A DNA stretch of 64,000 bases from Oxalobacteraceae bacterium AB_14 (GTDB lineage: Bacteria; Pseudomonadota; Gammaproteobacteria; Burkholderiales; Burkholderiaceae_D): assembly GCA_000381565.1 (NCBI GenBank), contig KB906724.1:2718980-2782979 (forward strand), given 5' to 3'. Both the position numbers and the translations under genes were made by a program. Positions within the stretch are counted from its first letter, which is position 1, and the number at the start of each line of letters is the position of its first letter. Positions 26,228 through 34,871 of the stretch are shown in pieces. The notes beneath the pieces are model-generated. The model was not told the DNA's origin. It saw only the letters and a program-made list of their open reading frames with translations, and ran no database searches.

Positions 26228-28345
26228 CTACATCGTGTACGACGCTTGCAGCGAGACGGTGCGCGGCGCCATCGGCAGGTCGTGCGGCAGGCTCAGGCCG
26301 GGCGCCGGGCTCGGCTCGCGCACGTCGGTGTTGAAGGCGTTGCGCAGCGCCAGCGCGAAGTTCCACTGCTTGCGGCCGGCGCGGGTCGCCAGCGTCAGGT
26401 CGACGCTGGTGTAGTCGGAGATCGCGGGGCGGGCGTCGCCCAAGGCGCGCATGCGGCCCGCCACCCAGTTCAGCTGGACGCCGGCCTGGTAGCCGCTGGC
26501 GAAGTTCCAGTCGCCGCGGCCGAAGGCATGATGGCGCGGCGCATAGCCGGCGTCGGTGTGGGTGGTCTGGTCGATGGAGCGCTGCCACGCGTAGTTGCCC
26601 GCCAGGCGCAGGTCGCGCGTCACGCTCCAATTCGATTCGAGCTCGATGCCGTGGCCGCTCTGGTCGCCGGTGTTGGCGTAGGTGGCGCCGGTGCCCGGCA
26701 CCGGATTGGCCACGGTGCGGATGATGTTCTGCATATCGTAGCGATAGAAGGTCAGGTTGACGGTGGCGTCGCTGCGGGCCTGCCAGTTGAAGGCCATCTC
26801 GGCGGTGGCGTTGCGCTCCGGCTTCAGGTTCGGATTGCCCAGCGCGACCGGATTGCTGATGCCGTAGCTTTCGACGAAGGCCGGGGCGCGGAAGGCGCGG
26901 CCGTACAGCAGCTTGGCGGTCAGGTCGAAGCTGGCGTCCCACACCAGCGCCAGGCGCGGATTGGTGGTGCCGCCGAAGTCCGAGTAATGGTCGTGGCGCA
27001 CGCCGGCGGTCAGGTTCCAGTCCTTGGCGAAATTCCATTCGTCCTGGAAGTACAGGTAGTCGATCTTGCGTCGCTGCGGGCGCAGGAAGGGCGTGGTGTT
27101 GGTGGCGTCGATTACCGCCGGCAGCGGGATCGGTGTGCCGTTGGCCGCGTAGTCGAAGTTGCGCCATTCATGGGTGCGGTACAGGTCGATGTCGTCGTGG
27201 CCGACGCCGATGCGCAGGTGGTGATCGTTGTAGCCGCTGTAGTCGGCGTAGCCGGACAGGCGGTAGGTGCGCTCCCAGGTTTCCGGCACGCCGATCATGC
27301 CGTTCACGAAGGTGCCGGTCGGGAAAGCCGCACCGGGCGGCAGCAGGTGATACCAGGTGTTCACTTCCTGCGAATATTGCTGTGTGCTGAGGCTGGCGCC
27401 CAGTCCCCAGTCGCGCGTCACCTGCGGTTCGGCCCAGGCCAGATTGCTGGTGATGCGTTCGCTTTGCTGGCGGCCCGCCGGGTCCAAGGCCGAGGCGATG
27501 CCGGCGCCGGTGCCCATGTCGTAGCGCTTCTTGTAGCCGAAGCGGGCGCGCCACTGGCCGTAGATCAGGTCGAGGTTGCCGTCGAGCGCCTTGTACTGGT
27601 TGTTGAGCGGGCCGGGCGCCAGGCTGGCGTGGGTCTTGAACAGCGTGTCGTTGCGGCTCTGGGCGTCGGCGTCGAGCGTGCGGTGGTTGCCGTCGGTCTG
27701 GCCGGCGCGCAGATAGGCCGCCACCTGCACCGGGCCGAGCTTGCCGCCGTGCTGCAGCCAGGCGTCGCGGCTCTGGTACGAACCGGCGCGGGCGCCGAGC
27801 TCGGTGCCTTGCGCCTCGCCGGGGCCCTTGGTGATGATGTTGATGACGCCGGAGAACGCGTCGGAACCGTACAGCGCAGAGCCGGGACCGCGGATGATCT
27901 CGATGCGGGCGACGTGTTCGAGCGGATAGCCGGCCCAGATGTTGCCCTTGTTGCCGATGTAGGCGGTGGTGATGGGCACGCCGTTCTGCAGCATCAGGAT
28001 TTGCGGCGTGTAGGCGCTGACGATGCCGCGCACCACATACAGCGGCGAGTTGCTGTTGGGGGTGCGGTTGACATGCACGCCGGGCACGCTTTCCAGTACC
28101 TGGTCGAGGTCGGTGGCGCCCATGGCGGCGATGTCGGCCGCCGTGATCACGGTGGCCACGGCCGGCGCGCGCCGCAGCGTTTGCAGGTTGCCGGTGGCGA
28201 TGCTGACGCTGTCGTTGGACCCGTAGACCAGCGCCAGTTCGTCCTCTTCCGTCACGGGATCGGCCTGGGCCATGCCGTGCGCTGCGACCAGCGGTAGGGT
28301 GAGTGCCGCGGTCAGATACAGCCGGTGGGCGCTCAACACTTTCAA
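26228..28345 (-). CDS. TonB-dependent outer-membrane receptor
   Basis: A 705-residue protein with a signal peptide (cleavage near residue 28), an N-terminal plug (about 55-165, with PGVHVNRTPN, the QILMLQNGVP strand and IEIIRGPGSALYGSDAFSGVINII) and a 22-strand beta-barrel ending in an aromatic-poor YTM. It imports or senses a large ligand using TonB energy. No substrate motif stands out; the plug resembles BtuB/CirA-type receptors. It is the last gene of a minus-strand unit that also encodes two periplasmic binding proteins and a kinase/c-di-GMP protein, which suggests that uptake and signalling share a ligand. Confidence 0.9.
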   Translation of the reverse strand: MKVLSAHRLYLTAALTLPLVAAHGMAQADPVTEEDELALVYGSNDSVSIATGNLQTLRRAPAVATVITAADIAAMGATDLDQVLESVPGVHVNRTPNSNSPLYVVRGIVSAYTPQILMLQNGVPITTAYIGNKGNIWAGYPLEHVARIEIIRGPGSALYGSDAFSGVINIITKGPGEAQGTELGARAGSYQSRDAWLQHGGKLGPVQVAAYLRAGQTDGNHRTLDADAQSRNDTLFKTHASLAPGPLNNQYKALDGNLDLIYGQWRARFGYKKRYDMGTGAGIASALDPAGRQQSERITSNLAWAEPQVTRDWGLGASLSTQQYSQEVNTWYHLLPPGAAFPTGTFVNGMIGVPETWERTYRLSGYADYSGYNDHHLRIGVGHDDIDLYRTHEWRNFDYAANGTPIPLPAVIDATNTTPFLRPQRRKIDYLYFQDEWNFAKDWNLTAGVRHDHYSDFGGTTNPRLALVWDASFDLTAKLLYGRAFRAPAFVESYGISNPVALGNPNLKPERNATAEMAFNWQARSDATVNLTFYRYDMQNIIRTVANPVPGTGATYANTGDQSGHGIELESNWSVTRDLRLAGNYAWQRSIDQTTHTDAGYAPRHHAFGRGDWNFASGYQAGVQLNWVAGRMRALGDARPAISDYTSVDLTLATRAGRKQWNFALALRNAFNTDVREPSPAPGLSLPHDLPMAPRTVSLQASYTM

Positions 28346-28407
28346 AATGCCATCTCCTGTTACGTTTTTTTGATTCTAGCTTGCCCGTTGTTGAGCCGGG
28401 GTAAATA

Positions 28408-31400
28408 TCAGCAACTCCTGGCTGTAACTGTTGTAGCCGTGTCCACATGTCGTCGTACCAGTTCGGCGAATTGCTCGGCCGGCACCGCGGGGCTGAGGTA
28501 GAAGCCCTGCATCAGGTCGCACTCGCGGCCCTTGAGGAAGTCCAGCTGGGCCTCGGTTTCCACGCCCTCGGCCACCACTTCCAGGCGCAGGCTGTGGGCC
28601 AGCGCGATGATGGCGCTGATGATGGCGGCGTCGTCGGCGTCCTGCGGCACGTCGCGCACGAAGGAACGGTCGATCTTGATGATGTCGACCGGGAAGCGCT
28701 TCAGGTAGGACAGCGAGGAATAGCCGGTGCCGAAGTCGTCGATCGACAGCCGCACGCCCAGCGAATGCAGGCGGTGCAGCGCGGCCAGCGTGTCCTGGGC
28801 GTTTTCCATCAGCGTGCTCTCGGTGATCTCCAGTTCCAGCAGCTGCGGCGGCAGGCCGGTGTCGGCCAGCACGGCCTCGACCGAGGCGGCGAAATCCTTT
28901 TGCAGCAGCTGGCGCACCGACAGATTGACCGCCACCCGCATCGGCGGCAGGCCGGCGCAGAGGAACTGTTGCAGCTGGGCGCAGGCGGTGCGCAGCACCC
29001 AGTCGCCCAGTGGGTTGATGAGGCCGGTTTCCTCGGCCAGCGGGATGAAGTCCGCCGGCGCTATCATGCCGCGGGTCGGATGGCGCCAGCGCACCAGCGC
29101 CTCCATGCCGATGATCTTGCCGCTGTCCAGGCAGGCCTGCGGCTGGTAGAACACTTCCAGCTGGTGCTGCTGCTCCATGGCGCGGCGCAGGTCGCTCTCG
29201 AGCCGCACGTGCTCGGAGATCGAATGCTCCATCGACGCTTCGTAGAACTGGAAGCCGGTGTTGGTGCGCTTGGCGCGGTACATGGCGCTGTCGGCGTGCT
29301 TGACCAGGGTGGCGACGTCGGCGCCGTCGTGCGGGTACATGGCGATGCCGACGCTGGCGGTGACGAAGATGTCGTGGCCGTCGATCGGGAACGGCGCCGA
29401 CAGCACGCGCACGATGTTGTGGGCGGCGGTGGCGGCGGCGGCCGGGCTGTCGAGCTCGTTGAGCACGACGGTGAATTCGTCGCCGCCCAGGCGGGCCACG
29501 GCGTCGTCGGCGCGCACGGTGTGGCGCACGCGCTGGGCCACGGCCTGCAGCAGGCGGTCGCCGACGTCATGGCCGAGGTTGTCGTTGACGTACTTGAAGC
29601 GGTCCAGGTCCATGAACAGCACCGCCACCTGCTGGCCGTCGCCGCCCTGGCGCGCCCGGTCGATGCTGGCGGCCAGCAGTTCGAAGAACAGGGTGCGGTT
29701 GGGCAGGTTGGTCAGCACGTCGTTGTAGGCCAGGTGGCGGATGCGCTTCTCGGCGCGGTTGGCCTCGATGATGCGGCGCACCCGCTGCGACAGCACGGCA
29801 TAGTGGATCGGCTTGGGGATGTAGTCGCTGGCGCCGGCGGCGAAGGCGCGCTCGACCGACGAGTTGTCCTGCAGCGCGGTGATCATCAGCACCGGCACGG
29901 CGCCGGCGTTGGGCAGCTCCTGCATGCGGGCGCAGGCGGTGAAGCCGTCCATCACCGGCATCATCGCGTCCATCAGGATCACGTCGGGCTGGAAGCGCGC
30001 CAGCATCGCCAGCGCCTCGGCGCCGTTGGCCGCTTCCTCGACGTGGAAGCCGTCGCGCTGCAAGGTATGGCGCAGGGTGCTGCGGGTGCTGCGGTCGTCG
30101 TCCACCACCAGCACTTGCGGGCGCTCGTCGCCGGGCAGCGGGGCCGGCGGGGTGGCGGCGCTGATCTCGGCGTGCAGGAAGGCGGCCAGCGCCTCGTAGT
30201 GGGCGCGCAGCGGCGCCAGCAACGGCGCGATCTGTTCCGCCTGCTGGTCGGCCGCGTAGTGCTCGGCCTGTTGGGCCAGCTGGGCCAGCGTCTCGGCGCC
30301 GAAGTTGCCCGACGCGCCCTTGAGCGCGTGGGCGCGGCTGCGGGCGGTGGCCATGTCGCCGGCCAGCACCGCCTGCTCCAGTTGGTCCAGGCAGGCCGGC
30401 GTGTCTTCCAGGTAGGGCGTGACGGCGTGCGGCAGGGTGTCGCCCAGCACTTCGCGCAGCTTGTCGAACACGGCCTGGTCGACCGGGCAGGGGCCGCCGT
30501 AGTCGCGCGTCTCGCTTGCCGCGGCGGCCGGCGCCCCCTGGTGGACGGGGGCGTTCAGCGGGCCGCCGTGCGGCAGCCAGCGTTCCAGCTTCTGGCGCAG
30601 CTCGACCAGCGTGATCGGCTTGGCCAGGTAGTCGTCCATGCCGGCGGCCAGGCATTTTTCGGCGTCGCCGAGCTGGGTGTTGGCAGTCATCGCCACCAGC
30701 GGCGTGCGCCGGCCCATGGCCAGCTCGGCCAGGCGGATGTGGGCGGTGGCTTCGTAGCCGTCCATTTCCGGCATGCTGCAATCCATCAGGATCAGGTCGA
30801 AGCGTTCACGCTGGGCGGCGCGCACGGCCTCGACGCCGTCGGCCGCGAATTCGCAGACGCAGCCGTTCATCGCCAGCATGCCGGCGGCCACCATCTGGTT
30901 GGTGCGGTTGTCTTCGGCGACCAGCACACGGAACTGGCGCTCCGGCGTCGGGACCGGGCTCAAGGCGGACAACGGCGCCGGGGACGGAAGCGGCGCAGGG
31001 TTGGCGGCAGCCGGCGGGCGCATCGGCAGCGGCGGCGCCGCCACCTGTTGCTGCGCCGGACGGCAGCGTATCGTGAAGTGGAAGGTGGTGCCGCTGCCGG
31101 TGACGCTGTCGACGCCGATGCGCCCGCCCAGCAGTTCGACCAGCTGCTTGCAGATGGCCAGGCCGAGGCCGGTGCCGCCGTAGCGGCGCGTGGTGCTCGG
31201 GTCCGGCTGCACATAGGCTTCGAACAGGTGGCGGCGGACCTCCTCGCTCATGCCGATGCCGGTGTCGCGCACCTCGAAGCGCAGGCCGAACTCGGCGCCG
31301 GGCGCCAGCGCCACGCCGACCGCCACTTCGCCCTGGTCGGTGAACTTGACGGCGTTGCCGATCAGGTTGATGAGGATCTGGCGCAGGCGCAGCGAATCGC

Positions 31401-32547
31401 CGGCGATGCGCGCCGGCACCTCGGGTGCGACGGTCCAGTTCAGGGCCACGGCCTTCTGCTGCGCGGGACGGGCCACCAGCTCGAGCACCTCGGACAGCAG
31501 GGTGCCGAGGCAGAACTCGGTCTCTTCCAGCTTGAGCTTGCCCGCTTCCATCTTCGAGAAGTCGAGGATGTTGTTGATCAGCGCGATCAAGGTGCGTGAC
31601 GAGTTCCAGGCGACGTCGACGAATTCCTGCTGGCGTGGCGTGAGGCGGGTTTCCTTGAGCATGTCGAGCATGCCGACCACGCCGTTGAGCGGGGTGCGCA
31701 CCTCGTGGCTGACGGTGGCGGCGAACTGCGCCTTCATCTGCGCCATGTTGACGGCGGCGTCGCGCGACTCCTTCAGCTCGGCCTCGCGCTGTTCCAGCAC
31801 GTTCATCATCTGGTTGAAGGCGTGCGCCATCTCGATCAGGTCGCGCGGGCCGGCCGGCGCGGCGCGCATGCCGGACTCGCCCGATTCGGCGCGGCGCATC
31901 AGGGTCGACAGCGCGTTGAGCGGATTGATCATGTGGCGCGTCAGCAGGCGGCCCAGCACCAGCAGCACCACGGCGAACGACAACGTCAGCGCCAGGTTGC
32001 CCAGCAACAGGGACCAGGTCAGCCGCTTGAGCGTGCTCTTGGCGATCTGCACGTGGACGTAGCCGAGCAGCTGCTGCTGGTGTTCCTGCAATTCAAACGG
32101 CGACGCTTCGCTCTGGCCGCCGTACACCGGCGCGGCGAACAGCCAGCCGTCGGCGGTTTCGCCGACCAGCCCGGCGTGGCCCGGGACCACCTTGTTCAGG
32201 TTGGCGACATCCAGCTTGGCGCCGGCCACCACCTTCGACAGCAAGACCTTGCGCCTGGCGTCCATGATTTGCAGCGCCGCCACGTCGGGGAAGGACAGCG
32301 TGGAGTTGACCACCTCGCGGGCGTTCTCGGCCGAGTGGAACAGCAGCGCCAGCGTGCTCTGGCGCGCCAGGTTGTCGGCCACGCGCTGGCCCTGGCCGAT
32401 GAAATAGTCGCGCATGCGGGCATTGGCTTCCCACGAATTCATCAGCGCCGAGAACACGGCCAGGCCGAGGATGGCGGCCGAGACGATGACCGTCAGTTGG
32501 CGCTGGAAACCGGTACGACGGAGAAAGTTACGGACTATGGAGATCAT
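28408..32547 (-). CDS. Hybrid histidine kinase fused to REC-Hpt-REC-GGDEF-EAL
   Basis: A 1379-residue membrane protein holding a complete phosphorelay and c-di-GMP turnover. Order: transmembrane helix (about 15-35), periplasmic sensor (to about 150), second helix (about 160-185), HAMP, HisKA with SHEVRTPLNGV (His near 280), ATPase (about 375-485), receiver (Asp near 588), Hpt with RAHALKGASGN (His near 738), receiver (Asp near 860), GGDEF (near 1021) and EAL (near 1149). The cyclase motif LGGDEF and an RxxD inhibitory site (RADD) are intact. The EAL domain keeps EALVRW, ITESTLM, DDFGTGYSS, KIDRSF and GVETE, so both activities look possible. The start ATG shares one base with the stop of the upstream binding-protein gene. 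The longer open frame upstream lies inside that gene and is rejected. Confidence 0.92.
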   Translation of the reverse strand: MISIVRNFLRRTGFQRQLTVIVSAAILGLAVFSALMNSWEANARMRDYFIGQGQRVADNLARQSTLALLFHSAENAREVVNSTLSFPDVAALQIMDARRKVLLSKVVAGAKLDVANLNKVVPGHAGLVGETADGWLFAAPVYGGQSEASPFELQEHQQQLLGYVHVQIAKSTLKRLTWSLLLGNLALTLSFAVVLLVLGRLLTRHMINPLNALSTLMRRAESGESGMRAAPAGPRDLIEMAHAFNQMMNVLEQREAELKESRDAAVNMAQMKAQFAATVSHEVRTPLNGVVGMLDMLKETRLTPRQQEFVDVAWNSSRTLIALINNILDFSKMEAGKLKLEETEFCLGTLLSEVLELVARPAQQKAVALNWTVAPEVPARIAGDSLRLRQILINLIGNAVKFTDQGEVAVGVALAPGAEFGLRFEVRDTGIGMSEEVRRHLFEAYVQPDPSTTRRYGGTGLGLAICKQLVELLGGRIGVDSVTGSGTTFHFTIRCRPAQQQVAAPPLPMRPPAAANPAPLPSPAPLSALSPVPTPERQFRVLVAEDNRTNQMVAAGMLAMNGCVCEFAADGVEAVRAAQRERFDLILMDCSMPEMDGYEATAHIRLAELAMGRRTPLVAMTANTQLGDAEKCLAAGMDDYLAKPITLVELRQKLERWLPHGGPLNAPVHQGAPAAAASETRDYGGPCPVDQAVFDKLREVLGDTLPHAVTPYLEDTPACLDQLEQAVLAGDMATARSRAHALKGASGNFGAETLAQLAQQAEHYAADQQAEQIAPLLAPLRAHYEALAAFLHAEISAATPPAPLPGDERPQVLVVDDDRSTRSTLRHTLQRDGFHVEEAANGAEALAMLARFQPDVILMDAMMPVMDGFTACARMQELPNAGAVPVLMITALQDNSSVERAFAAGASDYIPKPIHYAVLSQRVRRIIEANRAEKRIRHLAYNDVLTNLPNRTLFFELLAASIDRARQGGDGQQVAVLFMDLDRFKYVNDNLGHDVGDRLLQAVAQRVRHTVRADDAVARLGGDEFTVVLNELDSPAAAATAAHNIVRVLSAPFPIDGHDIFVTASVGIAMYPHDGADVATLVKHADSAMYRAKRTNTGFQFYEASMEHSISEHVRLESDLRRAMEQQHQLEVFYQPQACLDSGKIIGMEALVRWRHPTRGMIAPADFIPLAEETGLINPLGDWVLRTACAQLQQFLCAGLPPMRVAVNLSVRQLLQKDFAASVEAVLADTGLPPQLLELEITESTLMENAQDTLAALHRLHSLGVRLSIDDFGTGYSSLSYLKRFPVDIIKIDRSFVRDVPQDADDAAIISAIIALAHSLRLEVVAEGVETEAQLDFLKGRECDLMQGFYLSPAVPAEQFAELVRRHVDTATTVTARSC

Positions 32548-33683
32548 CAGGGCTGCGGGTAGACAAAGTCGAAACTGCGCTGTTGCAATGCGCCCAGGTT
32601 GAGGCCGATATGGCTGGCGGTACGCAGGTTGATGGCGGTCTGCAGCTCGCGCAGCGGCACCAGCGGACGGCGCCGCACATCGCCGGCGATCACGCCCAGC
32701 GCCGAGGCGGCCAGGGTGCGGCCCAGCTCGACGTTGTCGGGCACCATGGCGAACAGCGCGCCTTTTTTCACATGCAGCACGTTGCTCGAGAACAGCGGCA
32801 CGCCCCGGTTCCACGATACGCGCAGCACCAGCGGCAGGATGGTGCTTTCCTCGACGGTGGTGCTGTCGTGCGGCAGCCAGACGGCGTCGTGGCGGCTGTC
32901 GGCGGCGCCGATCAGCTGGGTGTACAGCTGGGCCGCGCGGGCCAGGTCGCCGGCCACATGGGCTTGCAGCTCCAGTCCCTGGGCCCTGGCCGCCTCGCGC
33001 GCCAGCTTGACCAGCCATTCGGATTTCTGCGGATTGTAGACCACGATCACGCGCCTGAGCTCCGGCAGCAGCGCGCGCAGGCGCGAGAACAGCATGGCCG
33101 GGTCGGGCGTCATGCTGATGCCCATGATGTTTTCGGCGTCCGACAGCAGCAGCACGCCGCCGGCCAGCACGGCGATCTCGCGGTCCAGGCCGGCGGTGGC
33201 GTTCAAGCCCTGGCGGCCCAGCGCGATCACCACCTTGGTGCCGTTGCGCTTGAGCGTGGCGTTCAGTTCGGCCGTGTCCACTTTCGGCTCGACCGGATAG
33301 CTGCGCACCTTGAGCCTGGTGCGCTCCTCGATGCCCTGGATCATGGCGACGAAGGCCGAGCGGAACGGCTCCTCGACATTCGGATAGACCACGGCGATGC
33401 TGCCCTTGCCGATCGAGGCCTGCAGCTCGGGGCGGCGCAGCTGGTCTTCCAGCTGGGCCAGGGTGACGGGACGGACGTCGGCGCGCAGCGGCGCCAGCGG
33501 CGGCAGCAGCAGTGGCTCGGCCGGCGCGACCAGCATGCCGCCGTGGGCGGCGCTGGCGCTGACCAGCGCGATGCTCGATGGCACGACACCGCCGGCTGCG
33601 TGCGTTGCGCCGGTGACGCTGGCGAGCAGCAGGGCGCCGGCGCGTCTCAAGCGCCGCAGATTGAATATTGTGTTTTTCATCAT
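32547..33683 (-). CDS. PF04392-type periplasmic substrate-binding protein (second paralogue)
   Basis: A 378-residue exported protein with a signal peptide (cleavage near residue 30) and an ABC_sub_bind (PF04392-like) domain (about 95-375): IAVVYPNVEEPFRSAF, VVIALGRQGLNA, RRVIVVYNPQKSEW and DAVWLPHDSTTVEE. The C-terminal signature RTASHIGLNLGALQQRSFD closely matches its neighbour upstream. Residues about 30-90 are an Ala/Pro/Leu-rich insert absent from the paralogue. No ABC permease or ATPase is nearby. The stop codon overlaps the start of the kinase/c-di-GMP gene, so it probably acts as a periplasmic input for that protein rather than in transport. Confidence 0.82.
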   Translation of the reverse strand: MMKNTIFNLRRLRRAGALLLASVTGATHAAGGVVPSSIALVSASAAHGGMLVAPAEPLLLPPLAPLRADVRPVTLAQLEDQLRRPELQASIGKGSIAVVYPNVEEPFRSAFVAMIQGIEERTRLKVRSYPVEPKVDTAELNATLKRNGTKVVIALGRQGLNATAGLDREIAVLAGGVLLLSDAENIMGISMTPDPAMLFSRLRALLPELRRVIVVYNPQKSEWLVKLAREAARAQGLELQAHVAGDLARAAQLYTQLIGAADSRHDAVWLPHDSTTVEESTILPLVLRVSWNRGVPLFSSNVLHVKKGALFAMVPDNVELGRTLAASALGVIAGDVRRRPLVPLRELQTAINLRTASHIGLNLGALQQRSFDFVYPQP

Positions 33684-33798
33684 GCTATCTTTGCTGCACC
33701 GCTACCACGGCGCCAGGAACGGCGCTGTCAAGATGCTTTCATAGTATAAGCTGAGACTTTGCAATTCGGAAATAAAATCGCCGCTGGCGAGCGCAACG

Positions 33799-34788
33799 CT
33801 AGGGCTCGGGGAAGACGGCGTCGAAGCTCCGTTGTTGACTGGAGGCAAGATTCAGGCCGATGTGGCTGGCGGTGCGCGAGTTGAGCGCGCTGCGCACCGC
33901 GCGCAGCGGCGTCACGCCCCGTTTCGGCATGTCGCCGTTCTGCATGGCCAGGGCCAGCGCGGCCAGGTCGCGGCCCAGCTGCACATTGTTCGGATACATG
34001 CCGAACAGCACGCCTTTTTTGACGTGCAGCACACTGCTGGAAAACACCGGCAGAGTGCGGCGCCAGGACTCCTTCAGCACCAGCGGCAGGATGGTGGTTT
34101 CCTCGACGGTGGTGGCGTCCTGCGGCAGCCACAGGGCGTCGCGGCGGCCGTCGGCGGCGGCGAACTGGGCCTCGTAGGCGCGCGCGGCGCCGGCCAGGTC
34201 GCTCGCTTCCAGCGCGACCAGTTCCAGCCCGAGGCTGCGGGCCGCCTCGCGCGCCAGGCGGATCTGCGCCTCGTTTCTGGCCGGGTTGTACACGACGATC
34301 ACGCGGCGTATGCCGGGCAGCAGGGTCTTGAGCATGCCGAACAGCAGGGCCGGGTCGGGTGCCAGGCTGATGCCGTTCATTCGCTCGGCGTCCGGCGCCG
34401 CGCCGACGCCGCCGATCACCACGCTTTGCGCCGGATCGAGCATGGCGGCCGCCTTCAAGCCCTGGCGGCCGAGGGCGATCACCACCTTGCCGTTCTTGAC
34501 CGTGTTGCGCAGTTCGGCCAGGTCGGTGCCGGCGCCCAGGGCGATGGCGCGCGGCTTGGCCTTGGCCTGTTCTTCGACGCCCTGGAGGATTTCGGTGAAC
34601 ACTGAGCGGTAGGGCTCGCCGATCTCGGGATACAGCACCGTCAGCGTCTGGGCGTAGGCCCGCCCGCCGGGTAAGCCCAGCAGCAGGGCACAGAGGAAGG
34701 CAACGACGTTGATGGTTAATCGCACAATGATAGCCGCAGCGTGTTGGGTCAGCGGAAGTGTATCCTTTGCTAACGATTTTACATCCAT
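33799..34788 (-). CDS. PF04392-type periplasmic substrate-binding protein (first paralogue)
   Basis: A 329-residue exported binding protein with an N-terminal hydrophobic segment ending in GLPGGRAYAQ, followed by a domain parallel to the next gene (TVLYPEIGEPYRSVF, VVIALGRQGLKAA, RRVIVVYNPARNEA, DALWLPQDATTVEE). It ends with RTASHIGLNLASSQQRSFD. The two genes are clearly tandem duplicates, 115 bases apart. Ligands of this family are poorly known. The start gives a rather long, charged N-terminus before the hydrophobic stretch, so a later start is possible. It is divergent from the MATE gene (83-base gap). Confidence 0.8.
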   Translation of the reverse strand: MDVKSLAKDTLPLTQHAAAIIVRLTINVVAFLCALLLGLPGGRAYAQTLTVLYPEIGEPYRSVFTEILQGVEEQAKAKPRAIALGAGTDLAELRNTVKNGKVVIALGRQGLKAAAMLDPAQSVVIGGVGAAPDAERMNGISLAPDPALLFGMLKTLLPGIRRVIVVYNPARNEAQIRLAREAARSLGLELVALEASDLAGAARAYEAQFAAADGRRDALWLPQDATTVEETTILPLVLKESWRRTLPVFSSSVLHVKKGVLFGMYPNNVQLGRDLAALALAMQNGDMPKRGVTPLRAVRSALNSRTASHIGLNLASSQQRSFDAVFPEP

Positions 34789-34871
34789 AGATTATTTCAA
34801 TGGCGTAAGTGAGAGCGCTTCCAGTTGATGTAAACTAAGATTAATTCGCAACACTCTTCCGCCAGCTCAAG

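Noticed and set aside
28447..31599. A roughly 1050-codon plus-strand frame opposite the kinase/GGDEF/EAL gene
   Set aside because: Antisense shadow of a gene with intact catalytic motifs; composition is His/Gln/Arg-rich without structure.
32548..33018. N-terminal extension of the kinase/GGDEF/EAL protein
   Set aside because: The extension lies wholly inside the upstream binding-protein gene in another frame. The ATG at 32547, coupled to that gene's stop, gives a normal membrane anchor.
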